A stretch of 64,000 bases of DNA, from NCBI RefSeq assembly GCF_000364445.2, contig NZ_CP043538.1, positions 5,475,447-5,539,446 of the forward strand, given 5' to 3'. This DNA is from Methylobacterium mesophilicum SR1.6/6. GTDB lineage: Bacteria; Pseudomonadota; Alphaproteobacteria; Rhizobiales; Beijerinckiaceae. The notes beneath the pieces were generated by a model that was given only the letters and a program-made list of their open reading frames with translations, was not told the origin of the DNA and made no database searches. The first letter of the stretch is position 1, and every line of letters starts with the position of its first letter. A program made the translations under genes and the position numbers. Of this stretch, positions 18,999-27,673 are shown piece after piece.

Positions 18999-19693
18999 TA
19001 CCGCGACGCCCCCTGTCGGAGGCCGCCCAGGAAGGTTTCCACGGTCGGCAGGATGCGGGCCGCGATGGTCTCGACGCCCTGCCGGTTCGGGTGCAGCCCG
19101 TCATCGAGATGCTGCGCCCGGTCGCCGATGATCCCGTCGAGGAAGAACGGGTAGAGGGTCAGGTCGTAGCGCTTGGCCAGGGTCGGGTAGATCGCGTCGA
19201 AGCGCGCCTTGTAGTCCGGCCCGAGATTCGGCGCGGCCTGCATCCCGGCGAGCAGCACCGGGATGCCCCGCGCCTTCAGCCGCTCGATGATCGCGGACAG
19301 AGCCCCCTCGGTCACCTTCGGGTCGGTGCCGCGCAGCATGTCGTTGGCGCCGAGTTCGAGGATCACCCCGGCGGTCCCGTCCGGCACCGACCAGTCGACC
19401 CGGTCGAGGCCGCCGGTGGCGGTGTCGCCCGACACGCCGGCATTGGCCACGCTCACGTCCTCGCCCTTGCCCTTGAGCAGGCGCTCCAGCACCGTCGGGA
19501 AGGCGGCGTCGGCGGGAAGGCGATAGCCGGCGGTGAGGCTGTCGCCGAGGGCGACGAGCCTGACCGGGCCGCCCGGAGCGGCCTGCGATGCTGTCATGAA
19601 AGAGACCATCAGGAGGGTTAGCGCTGCGGCAAACAGGGCCGCGCGCCGGAACACACCGCCTTCGTCATGGCGCGGCCCCAATGCGGCACCCAT
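18998..19693 (-). CDS. SGNH/GDSL arylesterase-lysophospholipase, TesA-like
   Basis: A hydrolase with the four SGNH blocks: GDSLTAGY (catalytic Ser), a Gly in AGVSGDTATGG, GANDMLRG (oxyanion Asn) and DGLHPNRQG (Asp/His). From the ATG at 19693 the protein is 231 residues, with a hydrophobic signal segment (RRAALFAAALTLLMVSFMTASQA), so it should be periplasmic. Starts at 19756 or 19765 are also possible. It runs divergent to a YbbA/YbbP-type ABC transporter, the same arrangement as tesA-ybbAP of E. coli. Confidence 0.9.
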   Translation of the reverse strand: MGAALGPRHDEGGVFRRAALFAAALTLLMVSFMTASQAAPGGPVRLVALGDSLTAGYRLPADAAFPTVLERLLKGKGEDVSVANAGVSGDTATGGLDRVDWSVPDGTAGVILELGANDMLRGTDPKVTEGALSAIIERLKARGIPVLLAGMQAAPNLGPDYKARFDAIYPTLAKRYDLTLYPFFLDGIIGDRAQHLDDGLHPNRQGVETIAARILPTVETFLGGLRQGASR

Positions 19694-19786
19694 ATCGCGG
19701 TGCACCCGCGGCCCGTACAGCCAAGATCGAAGCCAACCGAGGACCTCGCGCGCCATGCTCGTCATCGCCCACAGATCGGCCTGCCC

Positions 19787-20488
19787 GTGAGCCAAGGCAA
19801 GGTGCCGCGCGCGCCGGCGATCGCGCTCTCGGACATCGATCTCAGCCTCGGACGCGGCGCCGCCCGCGTCCACGTCCTGCGCGGCATCTCGCTCAGCGTC
19901 GACCGCGGCGAGGCGGTGGGCCTCGTCGGCCCCTCCGGCTCCGGCAAGTCGACGCTGCTGATGGTCATGGCCGGTCTGGAGCGGCCCGATTCCGGCGGCG
20001 TCGTCATCGAGGAGACCGACCTCGTCCGCCTCGACGAGGACGCGCTCGCCCGGTTCCGCGGCCGCCGGATCGGCATCGTGTTCCAGGCCTTCCACCTCGT
20101 GCCGACCATGACGGCGCTCGAGAACGTGGCGCTGCCGCTGGAACTCGCGGACCGCTCCGGCGCCCTGGAGCGCGCCCGCGCCGAGCTGGAGGCGGTCGGC
20201 CTCGGGCACCGGCTGCACCATTACCCGGCGCAGCTCTCGGGCGGCGAGCAGCAGCGCGTCGCCATCGCGCGGGCGGTCGCCCCCGACCCGGCGATCCTGG
20301 TCGCCGACGAGCCCACCGGCAACCTCGACGAGGCCACCGGCCGCCAGATCGTCGACCTGCTGTTCCGGCTGAAGCGCGACCGCGGCGCGACGCTCGTGCT
20401 GGTCACCCACGACAACGGCCTCGCCCGCCTGTGCGACCGCACCGTGCGCCTGCGCTCCGGGCGGATCGAGGAGGCGGTGGCCGCCTGA
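19787..20488 (+). CDS. ABC transporter ATP-binding protein, YbbA/LolD type
   Basis: A 233-residue ATPase with Walker A GPSGSGKST, Q-loop FQAFHLVPT, signature LSGGEQQR, Walker B ILVADEP and H-loop VLVTH, in the MacB/LolD subfamily that drives mechanotransmission rather than pore transport. The GTG at 19787 gives the usual short N-terminus. The stop overlaps the permease start (TGATG), so the two make one unit. The role is inferred from YbbA; the substrate is unknown. Confidence 0.92.
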   Translation: MSQGKVPRAPAIALSDIDLSLGRGAARVHVLRGISLSVDRGEAVGLVGPSGSGKSTLLMVMAGLERPDSGGVVIEETDLVRLDEDALARFRGRRIGIVFQAFHLVPTMTALENVALPLELADRSGALERARAELEAVGLGHRLHHYPAQLSGGEQQRVAIARAVAPDPAILVADEPTGNLDEATGRQIVDLLFRLKRDRGATLVLVTHDNGLARLCDRTVRLRSGRIEEAVAA

Positions 20489-23064
20489 TGCACGGCACGA
20501 TCGCCCGCCCCGACCCCGCACCCCGCCGGATCCCGCTGACCCTGCGCCTCGCGCTGCGCGAGCTGCGGGCCGGGCTCAGGGGCTTCGCGGTGTTCCTCGC
20601 CTGCATCGCGCTGGGCGTCGCGGCGATCGCCGGCGTGGCGTCGATCTCGCGCTCGCTCTCGGACGGGCTCGGGCGGGAGGGACGCCGGATCCTCGGGGGC
20701 GACCTCGCCTACAACCTCATCAACCGCGAGGCGACCGACACGGAGCGGCAGGCGCTGGCGCGGGAAGGCCGCCTCGACGTCGTCGCCTCCCTGCGGGCCA
20801 TGGCGGTGGCGGGCAGCGGCGACGCGGCCCTGGTCGAGCTGAAGGCCGTCGATCCCGCCACCTACCCGGCCGCGGGCGACCTCGCCACCGACCCGCCGGG
20901 CCGCCTCGCCGACCTGCTGGCGGAGCGGGACGGGGTGCCGGGGGCGCTCGCCGACCCGGCCCTGCTGACCCGGCTCGACGTCAAGGTCGGGGACCGGATC
21001 GCGCTCGCCGGGCACCCGGTGGCGATCCGCGGCACGATCGTGTCCGAGCCCGACAAGATCGCCGGCGGCATCGGCTTCGGGCCGCGGCTGATGATCTCCG
21101 AGCCGACGCTCCGCGCCACCGGCCTCGTCCAGCCCGGCAGCCTCAACCGCTGGAGCTACCGGATCCTCCTGCCGTCCGGCACGCCGGATGCCGACCTCGA
21201 CGCGGCGCAGGCCCGGATCCGCGCCGCGACGCCGGAGGCCGGCTGGGAGATCCGCTCCCGGAGCAACGCCGACCCGCGCTTCGCCAAGAGCATCGAGCGC
21301 TTCACGCAGTTCCTGACCCTGGTGGGGCTCACCGCGCTGATCGTCGGCGGCGTCGGGGTCGGCAACGCCGTCCACGCCTTCGTGGAGCGCAAGCGGCCCT
21401 CGATCGCGACCCTCAAGAGCGTGGGCGCGCCGGGCTCGCAGGTGGTCGCCCTGTACCTGACCCAGGTGATGCTGATCGCCGGCCTCGGCACCGGGATCGG
21501 CCTCGCGATCGGCGCGAGCCTGCCCTTCCTGCTGGACGCCCTGTTCGCCGCCGACCTGCCGCTGCCGCTCAACCCGACCCTCGCCCCGGGCGAGCTGGCG
21601 CTCGCCGCCGCCTACGGGCTGATCACCGCCTTCGCCTTCGCGATCACGCCGCTCGGCCGCGCCCACGACGTGCCGGTCTCCGGCCTGTTCCGCGACACGG
21701 TGGACCCCGCCCGGGTCAGCCCGCGCTGGCGCTACCGGATCTGGCTGGCTGTCAGCCTCACGGCCTTGGTCGCCCTGTCGGTGGCGACCGCCTTCGACCG
21801 GCGGGTGGCGCTGATCTTCATCGCGGCCGCCGCGATCGCGTTCGGCCTGCTGCATCTGGTGGCGCTCGGGCTGATGGCGCTCGCCCGCCGCCTGCCGCAT
21901 CCGCGCTGGCCCGCGCCCCGGATGGCGCTCGCCAACCTGCACCGGCCCGGCGCCCTGACGCCCGCCATCGTCCTGTCGCTGGGACTCGGCGTGACGCTTC
22001 TCGTGACGCTCAGCCTGATCGACGTCAACGTCCGCCGCACGATCAGCGCGACCCTGCCGGCCCGGGCGCCGAATCTCTTCTTCCTGGACATCCCCTCGCG
22101 GGACGCCGCCCGGTTCCGGGACTTCCTGGCCGGCGCCGCCCCGAACGGGAAGATCGAGGACGTGCCGATGATGCGCGGCCGGATCGTCGCCCTGAACGGT
22201 GTGCCGGCGCGCAAGATCCGGCCGCCGGAAGACGCCGCCTGGGTGCTCGACGGCGACCGGGGCATCACCTACGCCGACACGGTGCCGGACGGCTCCAGCC
22301 TCACCGAGGGCGCGTGGTGGAGCGCCGAGCAGGGCGCGAAGCCGCTGGTCTCCTTCGAGGCCGACCTCGCCCGCCAGCTCGGCCTGAAGCTCGGCGACAC
22401 CGTGACGGTGAACGTGCTCGGCCGCGACCTCACCGCGACGATCTTCAACCTGCGCCGGGTGGAGTGGCGCAACCTCGGCATCAACTTCGTGATGGTGTTC
22501 TCGCCGGGCACGTTCCGGGGCGCCCCGCACTCGGACCTCGCCACGCTGACCCTGCCCGGCGGCACCGACGCGGCCACCGAGAACCACATCCTGCGCGACG
22601 TGGCGAAGACATTCCCGTCAGTGAGCGCCGTTCGGGTCAAGGACGCGCTGGACGCCATCGGCGACCTCGTCGGCCGGCTGGTCCTGGCGATCCGCGGAGC
22701 CAGCGCCGTCGCAGTCCTGGCGAGCCTCTTCGTGCTGGCGGGTGCCATCGCGGCCGGGCACCGGGCGCGGCTCTACGACGCCGTCGTGCTGAAGGTCCTG
22801 GGCGCCAGCCGGTCCCGGCTGCTCGCGGCCTACGCGATCGAGTACGCCGCTTTGGGCCTCGCCACCGCCCTGTTCGGCCTCATGGCCGGGACGCTCGCCG
22901 GCTGGGTGATCGTCGCCAAGGTCATGCACCTCGATTTCCGGCTCGACCTGTCGGGCGCGCTGGTGGCGGCCGTGGCCGCGGTGGCGCTCGCGATCCTCCT
23001 CGGCCTCGCCGGCACCTGGCGGATCCTGGGGCAGAAGCCGGCGCCGTACCTGCGGCAGATCTGA
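20488..23064 (+). CDS. FtsX-family ABC transporter permease, YbbP-like
   Basis: 858 residues. An N-terminal membrane helix (about 30-55) is followed by a large periplasmic domain (about 60-260) and three helices of the first FtsX domain (about 270-400). A central helix pair and second periplasmic domain (about 430-720) lead to a second FtsX domain ending at residue 858. The duplicated FtsX layout is that of YbbP. With the ATPase in front it should extract or release an envelope lipid or lipoprotein, or act on the adjacent esterase, but no substrate is established. Confidence 0.92.
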   Translation: MHGTIARPDPAPRRIPLTLRLALRELRAGLRGFAVFLACIALGVAAIAGVASISRSLSDGLGREGRRILGGDLAYNLINREATDTERQALAREGRLDVVASLRAMAVAGSGDAALVELKAVDPATYPAAGDLATDPPGRLADLLAERDGVPGALADPALLTRLDVKVGDRIALAGHPVAIRGTIVSEPDKIAGGIGFGPRLMISEPTLRATGLVQPGSLNRWSYRILLPSGTPDADLDAAQARIRAATPEAGWEIRSRSNADPRFAKSIERFTQFLTLVGLTALIVGGVGVGNAVHAFVERKRPSIATLKSVGAPGSQVVALYLTQVMLIAGLGTGIGLAIGASLPFLLDALFAADLPLPLNPTLAPGELALAAAYGLITAFAFAITPLGRAHDVPVSGLFRDTVDPARVSPRWRYRIWLAVSLTALVALSVATAFDRRVALIFIAAAAIAFGLLHLVALGLMALARRLPHPRWPAPRMALANLHRPGALTPAIVLSLGLGVTLLVTLSLIDVNVRRTISATLPARAPNLFFLDIPSRDAARFRDFLAGAAPNGKIEDVPMMRGRIVALNGVPARKIRPPEDAAWVLDGDRGITYADTVPDGSSLTEGAWWSAEQGAKPLVSFEADLARQLGLKLGDTVTVNVLGRDLTATIFNLRRVEWRNLGINFVMVFSPGTFRGAPHSDLATLTLPGGTDAATENHILRDVAKTFPSVSAVRVKDALDAIGDLVGRLVLAIRGASAVAVLASLFVLAGAIAAGHRARLYDAVVLKVLGASRSRLLAAYAIEYAALGLATALFGLMAGTLAGWVIVAKVMHLDFRLDLSGALVAAVAAVALAILLGLAGTWRILGQKPAPYLRQI

Positions 23065-23304
23065 AGCGCGAAGGGAGGTGGGGCCCGGGCGACGGTGGTC
23101 TGGGGAGAGGCGCGCGAGAAGCCGTGCCGGCCGCCACGGTCCCGCTCCGGGGGCCCACTCAGCGAGATGCGACTCCGCCCGGCGGCAGACGGGCCGCGAC
23201 CGGGGCCGACCCACCTCGTCGTTGCGGTCCTGTGCGGTGTCCCGCGGACCGGCCACGCGCGCGTTCCCGCATCGCCGGTCTGCCGATCGGATCGGCCGGC
23301 GCTC

Positions 23305-23589
23305 TCAGCCCTCCGCCGATGCGGCGTCGAGCATCGCGCAGACCGCTTCGCCGAAGCGCCGCCGCGCGCTCGGATCGAGCTGGCGCAGGTGGACCTCCAC
23401 CAGCCGCAGCAGCCACTCGGCTTCCCGCTCGGTCATCGGCTGGAGGACGGGCTGATGTCGATCAGGCCGAAGGAACGCCGCAATCGGCAGATCTAGAGAC
23501 CGGGCAATCCTGTCGAGCGCGCGGGAAGATCTGGACTCGCCCGCCGGCTCGACAATCATGCGCGGGAAGTCGATCCCACCCTCATCCAT
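23305..23589 (-). CDS. Hypothetical protein with a truncated HTH-like segment
   Basis: 94 residues. The ATG has GAGG about eight bases upstream. The stretch ALDRIARSLDLPIAAFL resembles the last helices of Xre-type repressors, but the DNA-recognition helix is missing. The rest (MTEREAEWLLRLVEVHLRQLD and onward) is helical. It is divergent to the PAS gene with a 160-bp gap, so it could be a small regulator or adaptor of it. No family is recognised. Confidence 0.55.
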   Translation of the reverse strand: MDEGGIDFPRMIVEPAGESRSSRALDRIARSLDLPIAAFLRPDRHQPVLQPMTEREAEWLLRLVEVHLRQLDPSARRRFGEAVCAMLDAASAEG

Positions 23590-23748
23590 GGAAGTGCCTC
23601 AGAGGTCCCCAGACGGAGGATGAATTCCCAACCTGAGGAAAGGTGATCGGACAAACAGGTATTCGCAAGTGAACTCTTTGTCATTCTGCCGTAGGATTGG
23701 TACGGAGACAGACATTTGGATTGTGAACGGTCTGGGGGACCATCCACC

Positions 23749-24336
23749 ATGCGCATCAACGAGATCGATGGCTACGCGGAGAATGCCGACCGTCTCCGCG
23801 CGGCCCTCGACGCCTCCTGCGTTGTGGGAGCCTGGGAGTGGGACCATGTCGGCGGTGTCGTCGTCTACGACGCGGGCGCGGCGCTGTTGCTGACCGGCAA
23901 GTCCGACCTCGCCGACCGCCCGATCAACGGACCGATGGCTCTGGCGGCGGTGCATCCCGAGGACATGACGTGGCTGATGGACCACATGCTGCGGGCCGTC
24001 TCGTCCAGCGGACTGGTGCTGGCCGAGTACCGCGTGTTCAAGGCGGACGGCTCCGTCCGCTGGCTCCTGAGCCGGGGTCGGACCCATCGGAGCGCGGACG
24101 GCCAGCCGCAGCGGTCGCACGGAATCCTGATGGACATCACGGAAATCCGTGACGGCGGCGACCGCTACGTGCTCGGCAAGCCCCTGACGGGCGTTGATCC
24201 CCTGGAGCGGGCGGTCGACCTCGCCCTCGCGCTCAAGGACACGCTCACCGACGACATGCCGGCGGAGGTGCGAACCGCGGCTGAACTCGTCCTGCTGGGT
24301 CTCGGCCGCACGATCGCCGGCACGGTGGCCGACTGA
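23749..24336 (+). CDS. Single PAS-domain protein
   Basis: 195 residues starting at the ATG at 23749, with GGGGGA about nine bases before. Residues about 20-130 form a PAS_3-type fold (GAWEWDHVGGVVVYD, HPEDMTWLM, YRVFKADGSVRWLLSRG, GILMDITEIRD). The remaining 60 residues are helical with no output domain, so it may signal through a partner. No heme- or flavin-binding residue can be assigned. Short PAS proteins of this kind are common in methylobacteria. Confidence 0.85.
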   Translation: MRINEIDGYAENADRLRAALDASCVVGAWEWDHVGGVVVYDAGAALLLTGKSDLADRPINGPMALAAVHPEDMTWLMDHMLRAVSSSGLVLAEYRVFKADGSVRWLLSRGRTHRSADGQPQRSHGILMDITEIRDGGDRYVLGKPLTGVDPLERAVDLALALKDTLTDDMPAEVRTAAELVLLGLGRTIAGTVAD

Positions 24337-24629
24337 GCAACCCCGCCGGTCGGCGTCCCGGGAGCGGATCCAGCCCCGCGGCCGGCGGATCCGGTCAGCC
24401 CAGATTCCACGCGGTGGGGGTCGGATCTCAGACGATGCGGTTCGCCCGCGCAGGCACGTATCCGGGCCCGGGGTGCCGGTCCGCACCGGAAAAACGCGCC
24501 GCCGCGCAGGCGCAGGTCGCATCAGGACGCCGTTAAGACTTCCGGCGGGCTCATCGAAACGGTCCGATCCCGGCAACCGTCAGTCGAACGACACGCTGTC
24601 GGACCGGAATGCATTTTAATCCCTGCCTG

Positions 24630-24760
24630 AATGGACAAAAATACATCCGCCGGACACGGAAAAGCGGCCCCGCAACCGTGACCGGGGACTTGTGTCGCGG
24701 ACGCAGGCGCAACATATTCCTGGCCGAGGCGCCAGTCGGGCGCCAGAGGTCCTGCGTGGG
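24630..24760 (+). ncRNA. Structured 5' leader of the BI-1/YbhL gene (ybhL-leader or divergent cobalamin-riboswitch candidate)
   Basis: A ybhL leader RNA has been described upstream of this gene family in alphaproteobacteria, and this position fits it. Within the leader, CCCCGCAACCGTGA (24668-24681) closely resembles the conserved CCCCGCAACTGTGA core of cobalamin riboswitches. GCCAGAGGTCCTGC (24742-24755) matches the B12 box GCCAGGAGACCTGC at 11 of 14 positions, in the right order and about the right distance. The upstream GGTG block and the CACTG/GGGAAGG block were not found. A hairpin GGCGCCAGTCGGGCGCC overlaps the second motif, and the leader ends about 45 bases before the start codon. Confidence 0.5.
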
Positions 24761-24806
24761 CCTCGCCCGAACACCACGCTGAGAGAGCCTCCGCAAGGAA
24801 ACTCCC

Positions 24807-25577
24807 ATGGCATTCGAAAACAGCCCCTTCCGGTACGGCGCCCAGCAGCCGTCCGGCTACGCCGGCACCCAGGTCGAGGTCGACCAGGGGCTGCGCACGT
24901 TCATGCTCGGCGTCTACAACAACATGGTCGTCGGGCTCGGCATCTCGGGTCTCGTCGCGCTCGGCCTGAACATGGCCTCCGTGGCGGCCTACCAGGGCAC
25001 CCGCCCGATCCTGACCCCCTTCGGTCAGACGCTCTATCTCAGCCCGCTGAAGTGGGTCCTGATGCTCGCCCCGCTGGCGTTCATCTTCGTCTTCTCCATG
25101 CGGATGGACCGGATGTCGGCCTCGTCGGCGCGGACGATGTTCTGGGCCTTCGCGGCGGTGATGGGCGCCTCGATGTCCTCGCTCCTGCTGGTCTTCACCG
25201 GCGGCAGCGTGGTCCAGGTGTTCTTCATCACGGCGGCCGCCTTCGGCTCGCTCAGCCTCTGGGGCTACACCACCCGGCGCAGCCTCTCGGGCATGGGCTC
25301 GTTCCTGATGATGGGCCTGATCGGCATCATCCTCGCGTCGCTGGTGAACATCTTCTTCGCCTCGTCGGCCCTCCAGTTCGCCATCTCGGTGCTGGGCGTG
25401 CTGATCTTCGCGGGCCTGACCGCCTACGACACGCAGAAGCTCAAGGAGATGTATCTCTACGGCGGCTTCGACGGTGAGATGGCGGCCAAGATGTCGGTGA
25501 ACGGCGCCCTGACGCTGTACCTCGACTTCATCAACATGTTCCAGTTCCTGCTGAGCCTGATCGGCGACCGCCGCTAA
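24807..25577 (+). CDS. ybhL: Bax inhibitor-1/YccA family membrane protein (YbhL-like)
   Basis: A 256-residue protein with seven predicted membrane helices, the fold of BI-1 pH-sensitive calcium-leak channels. Helices run from about residue 38 to 250 and include LGISGLVALGLNMASVAAYQ, WVLMLAPLAFIFVFSMRMDR and ISVLGVLIFAGLTAYDTQK. The last block carries the conserved Asp of the family, and a further Asp lies in YLDFINMFQFLLSLIG near the end. AAGGAA precedes the ATG by six bases. It has a long leader and a strong terminator, so it is a monocistronic, probably regulated unit. Confidence 0.93.
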   Translation: MAFENSPFRYGAQQPSGYAGTQVEVDQGLRTFMLGVYNNMVVGLGISGLVALGLNMASVAAYQGTRPILTPFGQTLYLSPLKWVLMLAPLAFIFVFSMRMDRMSASSARTMFWAFAAVMGASMSSLLLVFTGGSVVQVFFITAAAFGSLSLWGYTTRRSLSGMGSFLMMGLIGIILASLVNIFFASSALQFAISVLGVLIFAGLTAYDTQKLKEMYLYGGFDGEMAAKMSVNGALTLYLDFINMFQFLLSLIGDRR

Positions 25578-25601
25578 GCCAGCCTGGACGGCGAACCAGC
25601 G

Positions 25602-25635
25602 AAGCCCCGGCGGGAAACCGCCGGGGTTTCTTTTT
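25602..25635 (+). terminator. Rho-independent terminator of the BI-1/YbhL gene
   Basis: A GC stem (CCCCGGCGG / CCGCCGGGG, with A-T extensions) and GAAA tetraloop is followed by TTTCTTTTT. It lies about 25 bases after the stop. Confidence 0.93.
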
Positions 25636-25799
25636 GTGTGCCCGGCGCAGCCGGATGCGCCCAGCAGGCTTGGCAAAAGCGGCTGTCGGTTTGCGACGAA
25701 GATCTGCGGCCGAGACCGCGAGTGGACTCCAAGAGGACGAAGCTTCGGCTTGCCGACGGGACACGACAGGATGTGGTGCCGGGGGGTCCCATCCAACGC

Positions 25800-25915
25800 C
25801 CTTATCCTGAGGTGCCCGCGTCGGCGGGCCTTGAAGGAGCGCTCCAGGGATCGCGGCGGCCTCTGGAGGGCGCCTTCGAGGCCTCCGGTTTGCTCCGGCG
25901 CCTCAGGATGAGGTC
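25800..25915. repeat. Dispersed inverted-repeat element, family 1, copy B (reversed)
   Basis: It reads as the reverse complement of copies A and C: TATCCTGAGGTGCCCGCGTC at the left, a GGCGGGCCTTGAAGGAG segment, and GCCTCAGGATGAGG at the right. It is otherwise diverged in the centre. It lies between the BI-1 terminator and the DapA-family gene; the rest of this 425-bp gap (25636-25799) holds nothing recognisable. Confidence 0.8.
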
Positions 25916-26001
25916 ATGGGTTGGGGAGCCGGCCCGGGTTTGTCCTGGCTCGTGTCGGCGACCGCGTGGCCTGCGAGCACGAGCGCTGGTAAGCTCCGGC
26001 C

Positions 26002-26895
26002 ATGCCCGCACTCTCCGGCCTCTCCGCTTTCCCGATCACCCCGAGCGATGCCGACGGCCGCGTCGACGCCGAGGGCCTGCGCCGGCTCCTGGAGACCCTG
26101 GCGGATGCCGGGGTCGACTCGGTCGGCCTGCTCGGCAGCACCGGGACCTACGCGTATCTGAGCCGTGACGAGCGGCGGCGGGCCGTCACGATCGCCGCCG
26201 AGACCGTGGGCGGGCGGGTACCGCTCCTCGTCGGCATCGGCGCCCTGCGCACCGACGAGGCCATCCGCCTCGCGCAGGACGCGCGGGCGGCCGGCGCCGG
26301 GGCCGGACTCCTCGCGGCGATGTCCTACACGCCGCTGACCGACGACGAGGTCGCGGCGCATTTCGAAGCGGTGGCGGAGGAAGGCGGCCTGCCGCTCGTG
26401 ATCTACGACAATCCGGCCACGACGCATTTCCGGTTCTCGCCGGCCCTGATCGGCCGGATCGCGCGGCTGCCCGGCGTGGTCGCCGCGAAGTGTCCGGCGC
26501 CGGATCCGGCGGCCGCAGCCCCCGGCGTCGCGGCGCTTCGGGAGGCTGTCCCGCCCTACTTCCCGATCGGCTTCAGCGGCGACTGGAACGTGACCGAGTC
26601 GCTGATCGCCGGCGGCGCGGCGTGGTTCAGCGTCGCGGGCGGCCTGTTTCCCAAGGCCTGTTCGGCGATCGTGCGCGCGGTCGAGGCGGGCGATGCCGCG
26701 CGGGCGCGCGCCCTGAACGCGGATCTCGAGCCGCTCTGGGCGCTGTTCAAGGCACATTCGAGCCTGCGCGTGGTCTACGCGGCGGCCGACATCCTGGGCC
26801 TGTGCCGGGCCGAGCCGCCGCGGCCGATCCGGCCGCTGCCACCGGAGGTCGTGGCCGAGATCGCCGCAACTGTCCGCGCCCTGGGGCTGGCCTGA
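26002..26895 (+). CDS. DapA/N-acetylneuraminate-lyase family aldolase, not a dihydrodipicolinate synthase
   Basis: 297 residues, a TIM-barrel class I aldolase. The Schiff-base lysine is Lys163 in VVAAKCPAP and the proton-relay Tyr135 lies in YDNPATT. The canonical GTTGES loop is GSTGTYAYL. The arginine that in DapA follows Tyr and binds the aspartate-semialdehyde carboxylate (YNIPPR in the true DapA at 57624-58523) is absent. This argues for another 2-oxo acid aldolase or lyase, perhaps on a sugar acid. A KdgT-type permease lies 2.6 kb downstream, but nothing links them directly. Confidence 0.85.
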   Translation: MPALSGLSAFPITPSDADGRVDAEGLRRLLETLADAGVDSVGLLGSTGTYAYLSRDERRRAVTIAAETVGGRVPLLVGIGALRTDEAIRLAQDARAAGAGAGLLAAMSYTPLTDDEVAAHFEAVAEEGGLPLVIYDNPATTHFRFSPALIGRIARLPGVVAAKCPAPDPAAAAPGVAALREAVPPYFPIGFSGDWNVTESLIAGGAAWFSVAGGLFPKACSAIVRAVEAGDAARARALNADLEPLWALFKAHSSLRVVYAAADILGLCRAEPPRPIRPLPPEVVAEIAATVRALGLA

Positions 26896-26943
26896 GCGAG
26901 CAAGTCGCCCTCGTCATCCCGGGGGCCTTGCATGCGGTAGCGG

Positions 26944-27318
26944 TCAGACCGCCTTCGGCGCCGGCTCCAGCACGGCGATCACCCGGGCCAGCTCGGTGCC
27001 GCGCTTCAGGATGTGGCCGCTGGCGGCGATCACCGCGTAGGCGCCCTGGCGACGCGCGAGCTTGGGATCCTTCTCGATCCGGTAGAGCGGCATCTCCGAC
27101 GAACGGCGGTAGATCGAGAACACCGCCTTGTCGCGGCGGAAATCGAGGGCGTAGTCGCGCCACTCGCCCGCGGCGACCTGACGGCCGTAGAGGTTGAAGA
27201 TCGTGCGCAGTTCGTCCCGGTTGAAGGCGACCTGCGGAGGAGCCGCGCGGGCTGGGAAGGGAATGACATGCCCTGCCGCCTCGTCGGGCCTCGGCCCGGC
27301 GCTCGTCCGTTCGGTCAT
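26944..27318 (-). CDS. DUF2794 family protein
   Basis: 124 residues from the ATG at 27318, with GGGAG five bases before. The DUF2794 core spans about residues 28-118, including VAFNRDELRTIFNLYGR and RDKAVFSIYRRSSEMPLYRIEKDP. The family is limited to alphaproteobacteria and has no known function. It is cytoplasmic, with no signal or membrane segment. It is convergent with the DapA-family gene and divergent from the candidate small RNA. Confidence 0.88.
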   Translation of the reverse strand: MTERTSAGPRPDEAAGHVIPFPARAAPPQVAFNRDELRTIFNLYGRQVAAGEWRDYALDFRRDKAVFSIYRRSSEMPLYRIEKDPKLARRQGAYAVIAASGHILKRGTELARVIAVLEPAPKAV

Positions 27319-27469
27319 CACCGCTCCCGTGCATCGATCCTTTGCCGAATGATGGGCTTCGCCGCAGCGGGCCGCAAGGGCGGCTGCGGGTACGCTGCGT
27401 GTCGTCGAAGACACACCCAAGCGACAAAAAACACGCTTCCGCCCCAATCGCGCCTTTTCGGGGCCGCGT

Positions 27470-27630
27470 TGCCGGGGCACAACACTTCGTGAACCTCGCC
27501 GGGCCCTGCCCGGGCGGCGCCCCGCGACCCAGCTCCCCAGCCAGCGGTCGCCGCTCGGGATCCCAGGATCCGGCACTCCGAGGTTTCGAGACCCAAGGAC
27601 TTCAGGCCGCCCACCCGGGCGGCCTTTTTT
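27470..27630 (+). ncRNA. Candidate 6S-like small RNA
   Basis: About 160 nt with no coding frame, ending in a strong intrinsic terminator that no plus-strand gene upstream needs. The sequence folds into one rod. AACCTCG (27492-27498) pairs with CGAGGTT (27579-27585), and CCGG (27499-27502) with CCGG (27570-27573). CCTG pairs with CAGG, then an 11-bp stem joins 27509-27519 to 27549-27559 under an apical loop. A rod with asymmetric internal loops, this length, and a TTCG-GAACC-GGGCC start are like 6S RNA (ssrS), which binds RNA polymerase. Alternatives are another trans-acting sRNA or an antisense leader of DUF2794. The promoter is not identified. Confidence 0.45.
27604..27630 (+). terminator. 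Rho-independent terminator before bluB
   Basis: A perfect 9-bp stem AGGCCGCCC/GGGCGGCCT with a 4-base loop and a run of T. It ends a transcript that starts between 27318 and 27604, because the nearest upstream plus-strand gene lies 700 bp away. Confidence 0.92.
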
Positions 27631-27673
27631 CTAGTTCCGGTTCGGACCGGGATGCGGGTATGCCAGATCCATC

